Shown: positions 1 through 11,097, numbered from the stretch's first letter. The stretch is 64,000 bases of DNA from Daphnia carinata (GCF_022539665.2 NC_081332.1:434001-498000), one strand, 5' to 3'. Translations and numbers: made by a program. Notes: generated from the letters alone by a model not told the origin.

Positions 1-101
1 GTTATTCTAAAGAAATTTGGGCCTCTTCATGACTACTAGGGGCGAGGAAGGGCGTTTTACACCAAAATGATTTGTGTAACTGAAATAGGTAAACGCACTA
101 G

Positions 102-175
102 TGGCCCGTAAGAGGATCGAACTCATGACCTTCGCGTTATTAGCACGACGCTCTAACCAGCTGAGCTAACAGGCC
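102..175 (-). tRNA. tRNA-Ile(AAT), outer copy, unit 1
   Basis: This 74-nt gene folds as a full cloverleaf: seven acceptor pairs starting GGCCTGT, anticodon loop CTAATAA, discriminator A. The T stem has one T-T mismatch at pair 50-64. It is the last gene of the unit in transcription order and differs from the inner Ile gene in the acceptor, D and anticodon arms, so each unit holds two distinct Ile genes. Confidence 0.95.
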
Positions 176-413
176 ACGGAATATGCTCGCACGCACGAAA
201 AATCAGCGAGTGCATTCGCAAGCAGAACATGCCATAGCCCACGTAAAATGAAAGAAAGCCGTCAAACAACCAGCGAAGGATTAGAAAAGCCCAAGAAAAA
301 GCCCCCTTCAAGAACACTTCCAGCTTGACTGAAGGAATTGAGGGCCGAATGGTTATCAAACGCGTGCCACGAAAGGAGACTGGATTTTCAGAAAAATAAG
401 TAATAGTCTTACA

Positions 414-486
414 CGCCCAACGTGGGGCTCGAACCCACGACCCTGAGATTAAGAGTCTCATGCTCTACCGACTGAGCTAGCCAGGC
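414..486 (-). tRNA. tRNA-Lys(CTT), unit 1
   Basis: This 73-nt cloverleaf has acceptor GCCTGGC paired with GTTGGGC, anticodon loop CTCTTAA, a perfect T stem GTGGG/CCCAC and discriminator G. A run of five T follows about 25 nt downstream, suitable as a Pol III terminator. Confidence 0.96.
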
Positions 487-884
487 ACACGTTATGTAGA
501 AGTGCTTGCATTTGATGTGACACCCTTTCCGCTATGTTTTGGAAAAACCATCTCTTTTAATATGCTAATTAACAAGACATGAACTGCAATCAATAAATTA
601 AACAAACTCTTTACTACCAATAAAAATTCACCCTGTGATTCATTTTTAATGGATACTGGAAGTATCTGGAGGTTTCGGCTGTAAGTCGGAAGACTTAGAA
701 GCCCAATCATAGATGACCATAGCTGCACTGCAGCTGGCACTATGATTTGCAAACTTCCTATAATTACATATAATCAGTTGATGTTGTTGCTGACAAAGCA
801 ATGACGATGTACTAATTTCGGTACTACTGCAATCACGAGAAGTAGGTAGTTTAAATACTGCGTTGAAAGAGTAACATTCGTTAC

Positions 885-958
885 TGGCCCGTAGGAGGAT
901 CGAACTCATGACCTCCGCGTTATTAGCACGGCGCTCTAACCAACTGAGCTAACGGGCC
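885..958 (-). tRNA. tRNA-Ile(AAT), inner copy, unit 1
   Basis: This 74-nt gene starts GGCCCGT and has anticodon stem CCGTG/CGCGG around loop CTAATAA and discriminator A. T-stem pair 50-64 is T-C, a mismatch in this and most other inner copies. Confidence 0.96.
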
Positions 959-1030
959 TTGATTGACTTAAAAAATTTCTAAAATATGAGTGTGTGTTAA
1001 TGGGCAAAAAACTACAAAAATACTATAAAA

Positions 1031-1112
1031 TGACAGTGAAGGGATTCGAACCCTTGCCTCCGAAGAGACTGGTGCCTAAAACCAGCGCCATAGACCACTC
1101 GGCCACACTATC
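1031..1112 (-). tRNA. tRNA-Leu(TAG), unit 1
   Basis: This 82-nt class II tRNA has acceptor GATAGTG/CACTGTC, anticodon loop TTTAGGC (anticodon TAG, reading CUA), a long variable arm and discriminator A, as expected for Leu. TTTT and TTTTT runs lie just downstream on the minus strand and fit Pol III termination. Confidence 0.95.
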
Positions 1113-1274
1113 CAATAGTTATATGGTTCCCGTACATCAATTTATTTGCTGCACCATAGTTATATTGTTCACAATAGAAAAACATACCTGGTACTAAACG
1201 CTACGAAGATTACATTACCCATCAAGATAATAACTGTACAGCATGTAAATGACTTATCAAATTGTTTGGGAAAT

Positions 1275-1356
1275 CGCAGACAGCAGGGTTCGAACCTGCG
1301 CTCCAAGATGGAAACAGATTTCAAGTCTGTCGCCTTAACCACTCGGCCATGTCTGC
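1275..1356 (-). tRNA. tRNA-Ser(TGA), unit 1
   Basis: This 82-nt class II tRNA has acceptor GCAGACA/TGTCTGC, anticodon loop CTTGAAA (anticodon TGA), a serine-type variable arm and discriminator G. It is the first gene of the unit in transcription order. Confidence 0.96.
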
Positions 1357-1745
1357 TTGTATTCGCCCATGCAATAACATTGCACGGTAAAACCCAGCTC
1401 TATAAAGCCCCATTCAAAAAAGTTTGCATAAACTTTTATTCCCAGTGGGAATTCATTTCTACTGTTCTAATAACAAATAAAACTAGGTGATGAAGATGTA
1501 AGCAGCCGGAAGAGCAATTGTGTGCTGTAGATTACTTATCTGCACGAAAGGGGCACAAATGGAATCTTCTTTGGGCGATCACCTGCCACTCTGTCGCATG
1601 GCTACTTTACTACCTCATAGCTGTCATTGTTTGATTTGGGGCACGTTATTCTAAAGAAATTTGGGCCTCTTCATGACTACTAGGGGCGAGGAAGGGCGTT
1701 TTACACCAAAATGATTTGTGTAACTGAAATAGGTAAACGCACTAG

Positions 1746-1819
1746 TGGCCCGTAAGAGGATCGAACTCATGACCTTCGCGTTATTAGCACGACGCTCTAA
1801 CCAGCTGAGCTAACAGGCC
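1746..1819 (-). tRNA. tRNA-Ile(AAT), outer copy, unit 2
   Basis: Identical to the outer Ile gene of unit 1. Confidence 0.95.
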
Positions 1820-2057
1820 ACGGAATATGCTCGCACGCACGAAAAATCAGCGAGTGCATTCGCAAGCAGAACATGCCATAGCCCACGTAAAATGAAAGAA
1901 AGCCGTCAAACAACCAGCGAAGGATTAGAAAAGCCCAAGAAAAAGCCCCCTTCAAGAACACTTCCAGCTTGACTGAAGGAATTGAGGGCCGAATGGTTAT
2001 CAAACGCGTGCCACGAAAGGAGACTGGATTTTCAGAAAAATAAGTAATAGTCTTACA

Positions 2058-2130
2058 CGCCCAACGTGGGGCTCGAACCCACGACCCTGAGATTAAGAGT
2101 CTCATGCTCTACCGACTGAGCTAGCCAGGC
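2058..2130 (-). tRNA. tRNA-Lys(CTT), unit 2
   Basis: Identical to the Lys gene of unit 1. Confidence 0.96.
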
Positions 2131-2528
2131 ACACGTTATGTAGAAGTGCTTGCATTTGATGTGACACCCTTTCCGCTATGTTTTGGAAAAACCATCTCTT
2201 TTAATATGCTAATTAACAAGACATGAACTGCAATCAATAAATTAAACAAACTCTTTACTACCAATAAAAATTCACCCTGTGATTCATTTTTAATGGATAC
2301 TGGAAGTATCTGGAGGTTTCGGCTGTAAGTCGGAAGACTTAGAAGCCCAATCATAGATGACCATAGCTGCACTGCAGCTGGCACTATGATTTGCAAACTT
2401 CCTATAATTACATATAATCAGTTGATGTTGTTGCTGACAAAGCAATGACGATGTACTAATTTCGGTACTACTGCAATCACGAGAAGTAGGTAGTTTAAAT
2501 ACTGCGTTGAAAGAGTAACATTCGTTAC

Positions 2529-2602
2529 TGGCCCGTATGAGGATCGAACTCATGACCTCCGCGTTATTAGCACGGCGCTCTAACCAACTGAGCTAACGGG
2601 CC
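2529..2602 (-). tRNA. tRNA-Ile(AAT), inner copy, unit 2
   Basis: One base differs from the other inner copies (plus-strand T at 2538). It turns the T-C mismatch at T-stem pair 50-64 into a T-A pair, so this copy has a perfect T stem. Confidence 0.95.
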
Positions 2603-2674
2603 TTGATTGACTTAAAAAATTTCTAAAATATGAGTGTGTGTTAATGGGCAAAAAACTACAAAAATACTATAAAA

Positions 2675-2756
2675 TGACAGTGAAGGGATTCGAACCCTTG
2701 CCTCCGAAGAGACTGGTGCCTAAAACCAGCGCCATAGACCACTCGGCCACACTATC
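2675..2756 (-). tRNA. tRNA-Leu(TAG), unit 2
   Basis: Identical to the Leu gene of unit 1. Confidence 0.95.
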
Positions 2757-2918
2757 CAATAGTTATATGGTTCCCGTACATCAATTTATTTGCTGCACCA
2801 TAGTTATATTGTTCACAATAGAAAAACATACCTGGTACTAAACGCTACGAAGATTACATTACCCATCAAGATAATAACTGTACAGCATGTAAATGACTTA
2901 TCAAATTGTTTGGGAAAT

Positions 2919-3000
2919 CGCAGACAGCAGGGTTCGAACCTGCGCTCCAAGATGGAAACAGATTTCAAGTCTGTCGCCTTAACCACTCGGCCATGTCTGC
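2919..3000 (-). tRNA. tRNA-Ser(TGA), unit 2
   Basis: Identical to the Ser gene of unit 1. Confidence 0.96.
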
Positions 3001-3388
3001 TTGTATTCGCCCATGCAATAACATTGCACGGTAAAACCCAGCTCTATAAAGCCCCATTCAAAAAAGTTTGCATAAACTTTTATTCCCAGTGGGAATTCAT
3101 TTCTACTGTTCTAATAACAAATAAAACTAGGTGATGAAGATGTAAGCAGCCGGAAGAGCAATTGTGTGCTGTAGATTACTTATCTGCACGAAAGGGGCAC
3201 AAATGGAATCTTCTTTGGGCGATCACCTGCCACTCTGTCGCATGGCTACTTTACTACCTCATAGCTGTCATTGTTTGATTTGGGGCACGTTATTCTAAAG
3301 AAATTTGGGCCTCTTCATGACTACTAGGGGCGAGGAAGGGCGTTTTACACCAAAATGATTTGTGTAACTGAAATAGGTAAACGCACTA

Positions 3389-3462
3389 TGGCCCGTAAGA
3401 GGATCGAACTCATGACCTTCGCGTTATTAGCACGACGCTCTAACCAGCTGAGCTAACAGGCC
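3389..3462 (-). tRNA. tRNA-Ile(AAT), outer copy, unit 3
   Basis: Gene identical to unit 1; one flanking G just beyond the 3' end is missing. Confidence 0.95.
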
Positions 3463-3700
3463 ACGGAATATGCTCGCACGCACGAAAAATCAGCGAGTGC
3501 ATTCGCAAGCAGAACATGCCATAGCCCACGTAAAATGAAAGAAAGCCGTCAAACAACCAGCGAAGGATTAGAAAAGCCCAAGAAAAAGCCCCCTTCAAGA
3601 ACACTTCCAGCTTGACTGAAGGAATTGAGGGCCGAATGGTTATCAAACGCGTGCCACGAAAGGAGACTGGATTTTCAGAAAAATAAGTAATAGTCTTACA

Positions 3701-3773
3701 CGCCCAACGTGGGGCTCGAACCCACGACCCTGAGATTAAGAGTCTCATGCTCTACCGACTGAGCTAGCCAGGC
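3701..3773 (-). tRNA. tRNA-Lys(CTT), unit 3
   Basis: Identical to the Lys gene of unit 1. Confidence 0.96.
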
Positions 3774-4171
3774 ACACGTTATGTAGAAGTGCTTGCATTT
3801 GATGTGACACCCTTTCCGCTATGTTTTGGAAAAACCATCTCTTTTAATATGCTAATTAACAAGACATGAACTGCAATCAATAAATTAAACAAACTCTTTA
3901 CTACCAATAAAAATTCACCCTGTGATTCATTTTTAATGGATACTGGAAGTATCTGGAGGTTTCGGCTGTAAGTCGGAAGACTTAGAAGCCCAATCATAGA
4001 TGACCATAGCTGCACTGCAGCTGGCACTATGATTTGCAAACTTCCTATAATTACATATAATCAGTTGATGTTGTTGCTGACAAAGCAATGACGATGTACT
4101 AATTTCGGTACTACTGCAATCACGAGAAGTAGGTAGTTTAAATACTGCGTTGAAAGAGTAACATTCGTTAC

Positions 4172-4245
4172 TGGCCCGTAGGAGGATCGAACTCATGACC
4201 TCCGCGTTATTAGCACGGCGCTCTAACCAACTGAGCTAACGGGCC
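4172..4245 (-). tRNA. tRNA-Ile(AAT), inner copy, unit 3
   Basis: Identical to the inner Ile gene of unit 1. Confidence 0.96.
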
Positions 4246-4317
4246 TTGATTGACTTAAAAAATTTCTAAAATATGAGTGTGTGTTAATGGGCAAAAAACT
4301 ACAAAAATACTATAAAA

Positions 4318-4399
4318 TGACAGTGAAGGGATTCGAACCCTTGCCTCCGAAGAGACTGGTGCCTAAAACCAGCGCCATAGACCACTCGGCCACACTATC
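4318..4399 (-). tRNA. tRNA-Leu(TAG), unit 3
   Basis: Identical to the Leu gene of unit 1. Confidence 0.95.
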
Positions 4400-4561
4400 C
4401 AATAGTTATATGGTTCCCGTACATCAATTTATTTGCTGCACCATAGTTATATTGTTCACAATAGAAAAACATACCTGGTACTAAACGCTACGAAGATTAC
4501 ATTACCCATCAAGATAATAACTGTACAGCATGTAAATGACTTATCAAATTGTTTGGGAAAT

Positions 4562-4643
4562 CGCAGACAGCAGGGTTCGAACCTGCGCTCCAAGATGGAA
4601 ACAGATTTCAAGTCTGTCGCCTTAACCACTCGGCCATGTCTGC
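4562..4643 (-). tRNA. tRNA-Ser(TGA), unit 3
   Basis: Identical to the Ser gene of unit 1. Confidence 0.96.
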
Positions 4644-5032
4644 TTGTATTCGCCCATGCAATAACATTGCACGGTAAAACCCAGCTCTATAAAGCCCCAT
4701 TCAAAAAAGTTTGCATAAACTTTTATTCCCAGTGGGAATTCATTTCTACTGTTCTAATAACAAATAAAACTAGGTGATGAAGATGTAAGCAGCCGGAAGA
4801 GCAATTGTGTGCTGTAGATTACTTATCTGCACGAAAGGGGCACAAATGGAATCTTCTTTGGGCGATCACCTGCCACTCTGTCGCATGGCTACTTTACTAC
4901 CTCATAGCTGTCATTGTTTGATTTGGGGCACGTTATTCTAAAGAAATTTGGGCCTCTTCATGACTACTAGGGGCGAGGAAGGGCGTTTTACACCAAAATG
5001 ATTTGTGTAACTGAAATAGGTAAACGCACTAG

Positions 5033-5106
5033 TGGCCCGTAAGAGGATCGAACTCATGACCTTCGCGTTATTAGCACGACGCTCTAACCAGCTGAGCTAA
5101 CAGGCC
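5033..5106 (-). tRNA. tRNA-Ile(AAT), outer copy, unit 4
   Basis: Identical to the outer Ile gene of unit 1. Confidence 0.95.
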
Positions 5107-5344
5107 ACGGAATATGCTCGCACGCACGAAAAATCAGCGAGTGCATTCGCAAGCAGAACATGCCATAGCCCACGTAAAATGAAAGAAAGCCGTCAAACAA
5201 CCAGCGAAGGATTAGAAAAGCCCAAGAAAAAGCCCCCTTCAAGAACACTTCCAGCTTGACTGAAGGAATTGAGGGCCGAATGGTTATCAAACGCGTGCCA
5301 CGAAAGGAGACTGGATTTTCAGAAAAATAAGTAATAGTCTTACA

Positions 5345-5417
5345 CGCCCAACGTGGGGCTCGAACCCACGACCCTGAGATTAAGAGTCTCATGCTCTACC
5401 GACTGAGCTAGCCAGGC
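5345..5417 (-). tRNA. tRNA-Lys(CTT), unit 4
   Basis: Identical to the Lys gene of unit 1. Confidence 0.96.
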
Positions 5418-5815
5418 ACACGTTATGTAGAAGTGCTTGCATTTGATGTGACACCCTTTCCGCTATGTTTTGGAAAAACCATCTCTTTTAATATGCTAAT
5501 TAACAAGACATGAACTGCAATCAATAAATTAAACAAACTCTTTACTACCAATAAAAATTCACCCTGTGATTCATTTTTAATGGATACTGGAAGTATCTGG
5601 AGGTTTCGGCTGTAAGTCGGAAGACTTAGAAGCCCAATCATAGATGACCATAGCTGCACTGCAGCTGGCACTATGATTTGCAAACTTCCTATAATTACAT
5701 ATAATCAGTTGATGTTGTTGCTGACAAAGCAATGACGATGTACTAATTTCGGTACTACTGCAATCACGAGAAGTAGGTAGTTTAAATACTGCGTTGAAAG
5801 AGTAACATTCGTTAC

Positions 5816-5889
5816 TGGCCCGTAGGAGGATCGAACTCATGACCTCCGCGTTATTAGCACGGCGCTCTAACCAACTGAGCTAACGGGCC
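5816..5889 (-). tRNA. tRNA-Ile(AAT), inner copy, unit 4
   Basis: Identical to the inner Ile gene of unit 1. Confidence 0.96.
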
Positions 5890-5961
5890 TTGATTGACTT
5901 AAAAAATTTCTAAAATATGAGTGTGTGTTAATGGGCAAAAAACTACAAAAATACTATAAAA

Positions 5962-6043
5962 TGACAGTGAAGGGATTCGAACCCTTGCCTCCGAAGAGAC
6001 TGGTGCCTAAAACCAGCGCCATAGACCACTCGGCCACACTATC
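5962..6043 (-). tRNA. tRNA-Leu(TAG), unit 4
   Basis: Identical to the Leu gene of unit 1. Confidence 0.95.
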
Positions 6044-6205
6044 CAATAGTTATATGGTTCCCGTACATCAATTTATTTGCTGCACCATAGTTATATTGTT
6101 CACAATAGAAAAACATACCTGGTACTAAACGCTACGAAGATTACATTACCCATCAAGATAATAACTGTACAGCATGTAAATGACTTATCAAATTGTTTGG
6201 GAAAT

Positions 6206-6287
6206 CGCAGACAGCAGGGTTCGAACCTGCGCTCCAAGATGGAAACAGATTTCAAGTCTGTCGCCTTAACCACTCGGCCATGTCTGC
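6206..6287 (-). tRNA. tRNA-Ser(TGA), unit 4
   Basis: Identical to the Ser gene of unit 1. Confidence 0.96.
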
Positions 6288-6673
6288 TTGTATTCGCCCA
6301 TGCAATAACATTGCACGGTAAAACCCAGCTCTATAAAGCCCCATTCAAAAAAGTTTGCATAAACTTTTATTCCCAGTGGGAATTCATTTCTACTGTTCTA
6401 ATAACAAATAAAACTAGGTGATGAAGATGTAAGCAGCCGGAAGAGCAATTGTGTGCTGTAGATTACTTATCTGCACGAAAGGGGCACAAATGGAATCTTC
6501 TTTGGGCGCACCTGCCACTCTGTCGCATGGCTACTTTACTACCTCATAGCTGTCATTGTTTGATTTGGGGCACGTTATTCTAAAGAAATTTGGGCCTCTT
6601 CATGACTACTAGGGGCGAGGAAGGGCGTTTTACACCAAAATGATTTGTGTAACTGAAATAGGTAAACGCACTA

Positions 6674-6747
6674 TGGCCCGTAAGAGGATCGAACTCATGA
6701 CCTTCGCGTTATTAGCACGACGCTCTAACCAGCTGAGCTAACAGGCC
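6674..6747 (-). tRNA. tRNA-Ile(AAT), outer copy, unit 5
   Basis: Gene identical to unit 1; the flanking G beyond the 3' end is missing, as in unit 3. Confidence 0.95.
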
Positions 6748-6984
6748 ACGGAATATGCTCGCACGCACGAAAAATCAGCGAGTGCATTCGCAAGCAGAAC
6801 ATGCCATAGCCCACGTAAAATGAAAGAAAGCCGTCAAACAACCAGCGAAGGATTAGAAAAGCCCAAGAAAAAGCCCCTTCAAGAACACTTCCAGCTTGAC
6901 TGAAGGAATTGAGGGCCGAATGGTTATCAAACGCGTGCCACGAAAGCAGACTGGATTTTCAGAAAAATAAGTAATAGTCTTACA

Positions 6985-7057
6985 CGCCCAACGTGGGGCT
7001 CGAACCCACGACCCTGAGATTAAGAGTCTCATGCTCTACCGACTGAGCTAGCCAGGC
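6985..7057 (-). tRNA. tRNA-Lys(CTT), unit 5
   Basis: Identical to the Lys gene of unit 1. Confidence 0.96.
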
Positions 7058-7455
7058 ACACGTTATGTAGAAGTGCTTGCATTTGATGTGACACCCTTTC
7101 CGCTATGTTTTGGAAAAACCATCTCTTTTAATATGCTAATTAACAAGACATGAACTGCAATCAATAAATTAAACAAACTCTTTACTACCAATAAAAATTC
7201 ACCCTGTGATTCATTTTTAATGGATACTGGAAGTATCTGGAGGTTTCGGCTGTAAGTCGGAAGACTTAGAAGCCCAATCATAGATGACCATAGCTGCACT
7301 GCAGCTGGCACTATGATTTGCAAACTTCCTATAATTACATATAATCAGTTGATATTGTTGCTGACAAGGCAATGACGATGTACTAATTTCGGTACTACTG
7401 CAATCACGAGAAGTAGGTAGTTTAAATACTGCGTTGAAAGAGTAACATTCGTTAC

Positions 7456-7529
7456 TGGCCCGTAGGAGGATCGAACTCATGACCTCCGCGTTATTAGCAC
7501 GGCGCTCTAACCAACTGAGCTAACGGGCC
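7456..7529 (-). tRNA. tRNA-Ile(AAT), inner copy, unit 5
   Basis: Identical to the inner Ile gene of unit 1, although the flanks belong to the second unit class. Confidence 0.96.
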
Positions 7530-7601
7530 TTGATTGACTTAAAAAATTTCTAAAATATGAGTGTGTGTTAATGTGCAAAAAACTACAAAAATACTATAAA
7601 A

Positions 7602-7683
7602 TGACAGTGAAGGGATTCGAACCCTTGCCTCCGAAGAGACTGGTGCCTAAAACCAGCGCCATAGACCACTCGGCCACACTATC
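7602..7683 (-). tRNA. tRNA-Leu(TAG), unit 5
   Basis: Identical to the Leu gene of unit 1. Confidence 0.95.
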
Positions 7684-7845
7684 CAATAGTTATATGGTTC
7701 CCGTACATCAATTTATTTGCTGCACCATAGTTATATTGTTCACAATAGAAAAACATACCTGGTACTAAACGCTACGAAGATTACATTACCCATCAAGATA
7801 ATAACTGCACAGCATGTAAATGACTTATCAAATTGTTTGGGAGAT

Positions 7846-7927
7846 CGCAGACAGCAGGGTTCGAACCTGCGCTCCAAGATGGAAACAGATTTCAAGTCTG
7901 TCGCCTTAACCACTCGGCCATGTCTGC
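7846..7927 (-). tRNA. tRNA-Ser(TGA), unit 5, downstream copy
   Basis: Identical to the Ser gene of unit 1. It is one of two Ser genes in this unit, 129 bp apart. Confidence 0.96.
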
Positions 7928-7974
7928 TTGTATTCGCCCATGCAATAACATTGCACGGTAACAGATTTACCTTG

Positions 7975-8056
7975 CGCAGACAGCAGGGTTCGAACCTGCG
8001 CTCCAAGATGGAAACAGATTTCAAGTCTGTCGCCTTAACCACTCGGCCATGTCTGC
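7975..8056 (-). tRNA. tRNA-Ser(TGA), unit 5, extra copy
   Basis: Second perfect Ser copy in unit 5. The inserted 129 bp is the tRNA (82 bp), 34 bp of its 5' flank and a 13-bp filler (7962-7974) not found in other units, so it is a local tandem duplication with filler at the junction. Confidence 0.95.
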
Positions 8057-8445
8057 TTGTATTCGCCCATGCAATAACATTGCACGGTAAAACCCAGCTC
8101 TATAAAGCCCCATTCAAAAAAGTTTGCATAAACTTTTATTCCCAGTGGGAATTCATTTCTACTGTTCTAATAACAAATAAAACTAGGTGATGAAGATGTA
8201 AGCAGCCGGAAGAGCAATTGTGTGCTGTAGATTACTTATCTGCACGAAAGGGGCACAAATGGAATCTTCTTTGGGCGATCACCTGCCACTCTGTCGCATG
8301 GCTACTTTACTACCTCATAGCTGTCATTGTTTGATTTGGGGCACGTTATTCTAAAGAAATTTGGGCCTCTTCATGACTACTAGGGGCGAGGAAGGGCGTT
8401 TTACACCAAAATGATTTGTGTAACTGAAATAGGTAAACGCACTAG

Positions 8446-8519
8446 TGGCCCGTAAGAGGATCGAACTCATGACCTTCGCGTTATTAGCACGACGCTCTAA
8501 CCAGCTGAGCTAACAGGCC
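8446..8519 (-). tRNA. tRNA-Ile(AAT), outer copy, unit 6
   Basis: Identical to the outer Ile gene of unit 1. Confidence 0.95.
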
Positions 8520-8757
8520 ACGGAATATGCTCGCACGCACGAAAAATCAGCGAGTGCATTCGCAAGCAGAACATGCCATAGCCCACGTAAAATGAAAGAA
8601 AGCCGTCAAACAACCAGCGAAGGATTAGAAAAGCCCAAGAAAAAGCCCCCTTCAAGAACACTTCCAGCTTGACTGAAGGAATTGAGGGCCGAATGGTTAT
8701 CAAACGCGTGCCACGAAAGCAGACTGGATTTTCAGAAAAATAAGTAATAGTCTTATT

Positions 8758-8830
8758 CGCCCTACGTGGGGCTCAAAGCCATGACCATGAGATTAGAAGT
8801 CTCATGCTCTACCGACTCAGCTAGCCAGGC
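8758..8830 (-). pseudogene. Altered tRNA-Lys copy, anticodon TCT, unit 6
   Basis: Same length as the other Lys copies but with eight substitutions inside the gene and four in its immediate flanks. The anticodon loop is CTTCTAA, which places TCT (an Arg anticodon) in a Lys body. The changes also break a D-stem pair and the outermost and innermost T-stem pairs, and alter the TTCGA core of the B box to TTTGA. A decayed tRNA gene is the likeliest reading; a functional recoded tRNA looks unlikely. Confidence 0.75.
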
Positions 8831-9228
8831 CTACGTTATGTAGAAGTGCTTGCATTTGATGTGACACCCTTTCCGCTATGTTTTGGAAAAACCATCTCTT
8901 TTAATATGCTAATTAACAAGACATGAACTGCAATCAATAAATTAAACAAACTCTTTACTACCAATAAAAATTCACCCTGTGATTCATTTTTAATGGATAC
9001 TGGAAGTATCTGGAGGTTTCGGCTGTAAGTCGGAAGACTTAGAAGCCCAATCATAGATGACCATAGCTGCACTGCAGCTGGCACTATGATTTGCAAACTT
9101 CCTATAATTACATATAATCAGTTGATATTGTTGCTGACAAGGCAATGACGATGTACTAATTTCGGTACTACTGCAATCACGAGAAGTAGGTAGTTTAAAT
9201 ACTGCGTTGAAAGAGTAACATTCGTTAC

Positions 9229-9302
9229 TGGCCCGTAGGAGGATCGAACTCATGACCTCCGCGTTATTAGCACGGCGCTCTAACCAACTGAGCTAACGGG
9301 CC
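9229..9302 (-). tRNA. tRNA-Ile(AAT), inner copy, unit 6
   Basis: Identical to the inner Ile gene of unit 1. Confidence 0.96.
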
Positions 9303-9374
9303 TTGATTGACTTAAAAAATTTCTAAAATATGAGTGTGTGTTAATGTGCAAAAAACTACAAAAATACTATAAAA

Positions 9375-9456
9375 TGACAGTGAAGGGATTCGAACCCTTG
9401 CCTCCGAAGAGACTGGTGCCTAAAACCAGCGCCATAGACCACTCGGCCACACTATC
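9375..9456 (-). tRNA. tRNA-Leu(TAG), unit 6
   Basis: Identical to the Leu gene of unit 1. Confidence 0.95.
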
Positions 9457-9618
9457 CAATAGTTATATGGTTCCCGTACATCAATTTATTTGCTGCACCA
9501 TAGTTATATTGTTCACAATAGAAAAACATACCTGGTACTAAACGCTACGAAGATTACATTACCCATCAAGATAATAACTGCACAGCATGTAAATGACTTA
9601 TCAAATTGTTTGGGAGAT

Positions 9619-9700
9619 CGCAGACAGCAGGGTTCGAACCTGCGCTCCAAGATGGAAACAGATTTCAAGTCTGTCGCCTTAACCACTCGGCCATGTCTGC
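9619..9700 (-). tRNA. tRNA-Ser(TGA), unit 6
   Basis: Identical to the Ser gene of unit 1. Confidence 0.96.
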
Positions 9701-10089
9701 TTGTATTCGCCCATGCAATAACATTGCACGGTAAAACCCAGCTCTATAAAGCCCCATTCAAAAAAGTTTGCATAAACTTTTATTCCCAGTGGGAATTCAT
9801 TTCTACTGTTCTAATAACAAATAAAACTAGGTGATGAAGATGTAAGCAGCCGGAAGAGCAATTGTGTGCTGTAGATTACTTATCTGCACGAAAGGGGCAC
9901 AAATGGAATCTTCTTTGGGCGATCACCTGCCACTCTGTCGCATGGCTACTTTACTACCTCATAGCTGTCATTGTTTGATTTGGGGCACGTTATTCTAAAG
10001 AAATTTGGGCCTCTTCATGACTACTAGGGGCGAGGAAGGGCGTTTTACACCAAAATGATTTGTGTAACTGAAATAGGTAAACGCACTAA

Positions 10090-10163
10090 TGGCCCGTAAG
10101 AGGATCGAACTCTTGACCTTCGCGTTATTAGCACGACGCTCTAACCAGCTGAGCTAACAGGCC
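10090..10163 (-). tRNA. tRNA-Ile(AAT), outer copy, unit 7
   Basis: One base differs from unit 1 (plus-strand T at 10113). It converts the T-T mismatch at T-stem pair 50-64 into A-T and so gives a perfect T stem. Confidence 0.94.
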
Positions 10164-10398
10164 ACGGAATATGCTCGCACGCACGAAAAATCAGCGAGTG
10201 CATTCGCAAGCAGAACATGCCATAGCCCACGTAAAATGAAAGAAAGCCGTCAAACAACCAGCGAAGGTAGAAAAGCCCAAGAAAAAGCCCCTTCAAGAAC
10301 ACTTCCAGCTTGACTGAAGGAATTGAGGGCCGAATGGTTATCAAACGCGTGCCACGAAAGCAGACTGGATTTTCAGAAAAATAAGTAATAGTCTTACA

Positions 10399-10471
10399 CG
10401 CCCAACGTGGGGCTCGAACCCACGACCCTGAGATTAAGAGTCTCATGCTCTACCGACTGAGCTAGCCAGGC
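10399..10471 (-). tRNA. tRNA-Lys(CTT), unit 7
   Basis: Identical to the Lys gene of unit 1, so the changes in unit 6 did not spread to its neighbour. Confidence 0.96.
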
Positions 10472-10869
10472 ACACGTTATGTAGAAGTGCTTGCATTTGA
10501 TGTGACACCCTTTCCGCTATGTTTTGGAAAAACCATCTCTTTTAATATGCTAATTAACAAGACATGAACTGCAATCAATAAATTAAACAAACTCTTTACT
10601 ACCAATAAAAATTCACCCTGTGATTCATTTTTAATGGATACTGGAAGTATCTGGAGGTTTCGGCTGTAAGTCGGAAGACTTAGAAGCCCAATCATAGATG
10701 ACCATAGCTGCACTGCAGCTGGCACTATGATTTGCAAACTTCCTATAATTACATATAATCAGTTGATATTGTTGCTGACAAGGCAATGACGATGTACTAA
10801 TTTCGGTACTACTGCAATCACGAGAAGTAGGTAGTTTAAATACTGCGTTGAAAGAGTAACATTCGTTAC

Positions 10870-10943
10870 TGGCCCGTAGGAGGATCGAACTCATGACCTC
10901 CGCGTTATTAGCACGGCGCTCTAACCAACTGAGCTAACGGGCC
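10870..10943 (-). tRNA. tRNA-Ile(AAT), inner copy, unit 7
   Basis: Identical to the inner Ile gene of unit 1. Confidence 0.96.
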
Positions 10944-11015
10944 TTGATTGACTTAAAAAATTTCTAAAATATGAGTGTGTGTTAATGTGCAAAAAACTAC
11001 AAAAATACTATAAAA

Positions 11016-11097
11016 TGACAGTGAAGGGATTCGAACCCTTGCCTCCGAAGAGACTGGTGCCTAAAACCAGCGCCATAGACCACTCGGCCACACTATC
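11016..11097 (-). tRNA. tRNA-Leu(TAG), unit 7
   Basis: Identical to the Leu gene of unit 1. Confidence 0.95.

Noticed and set aside
8758-8830. Functional tRNA-Arg(TCT) evolved from tRNA-Lys
   Set aside because: D- and T-stem mismatches and a damaged B box make function unlikely.
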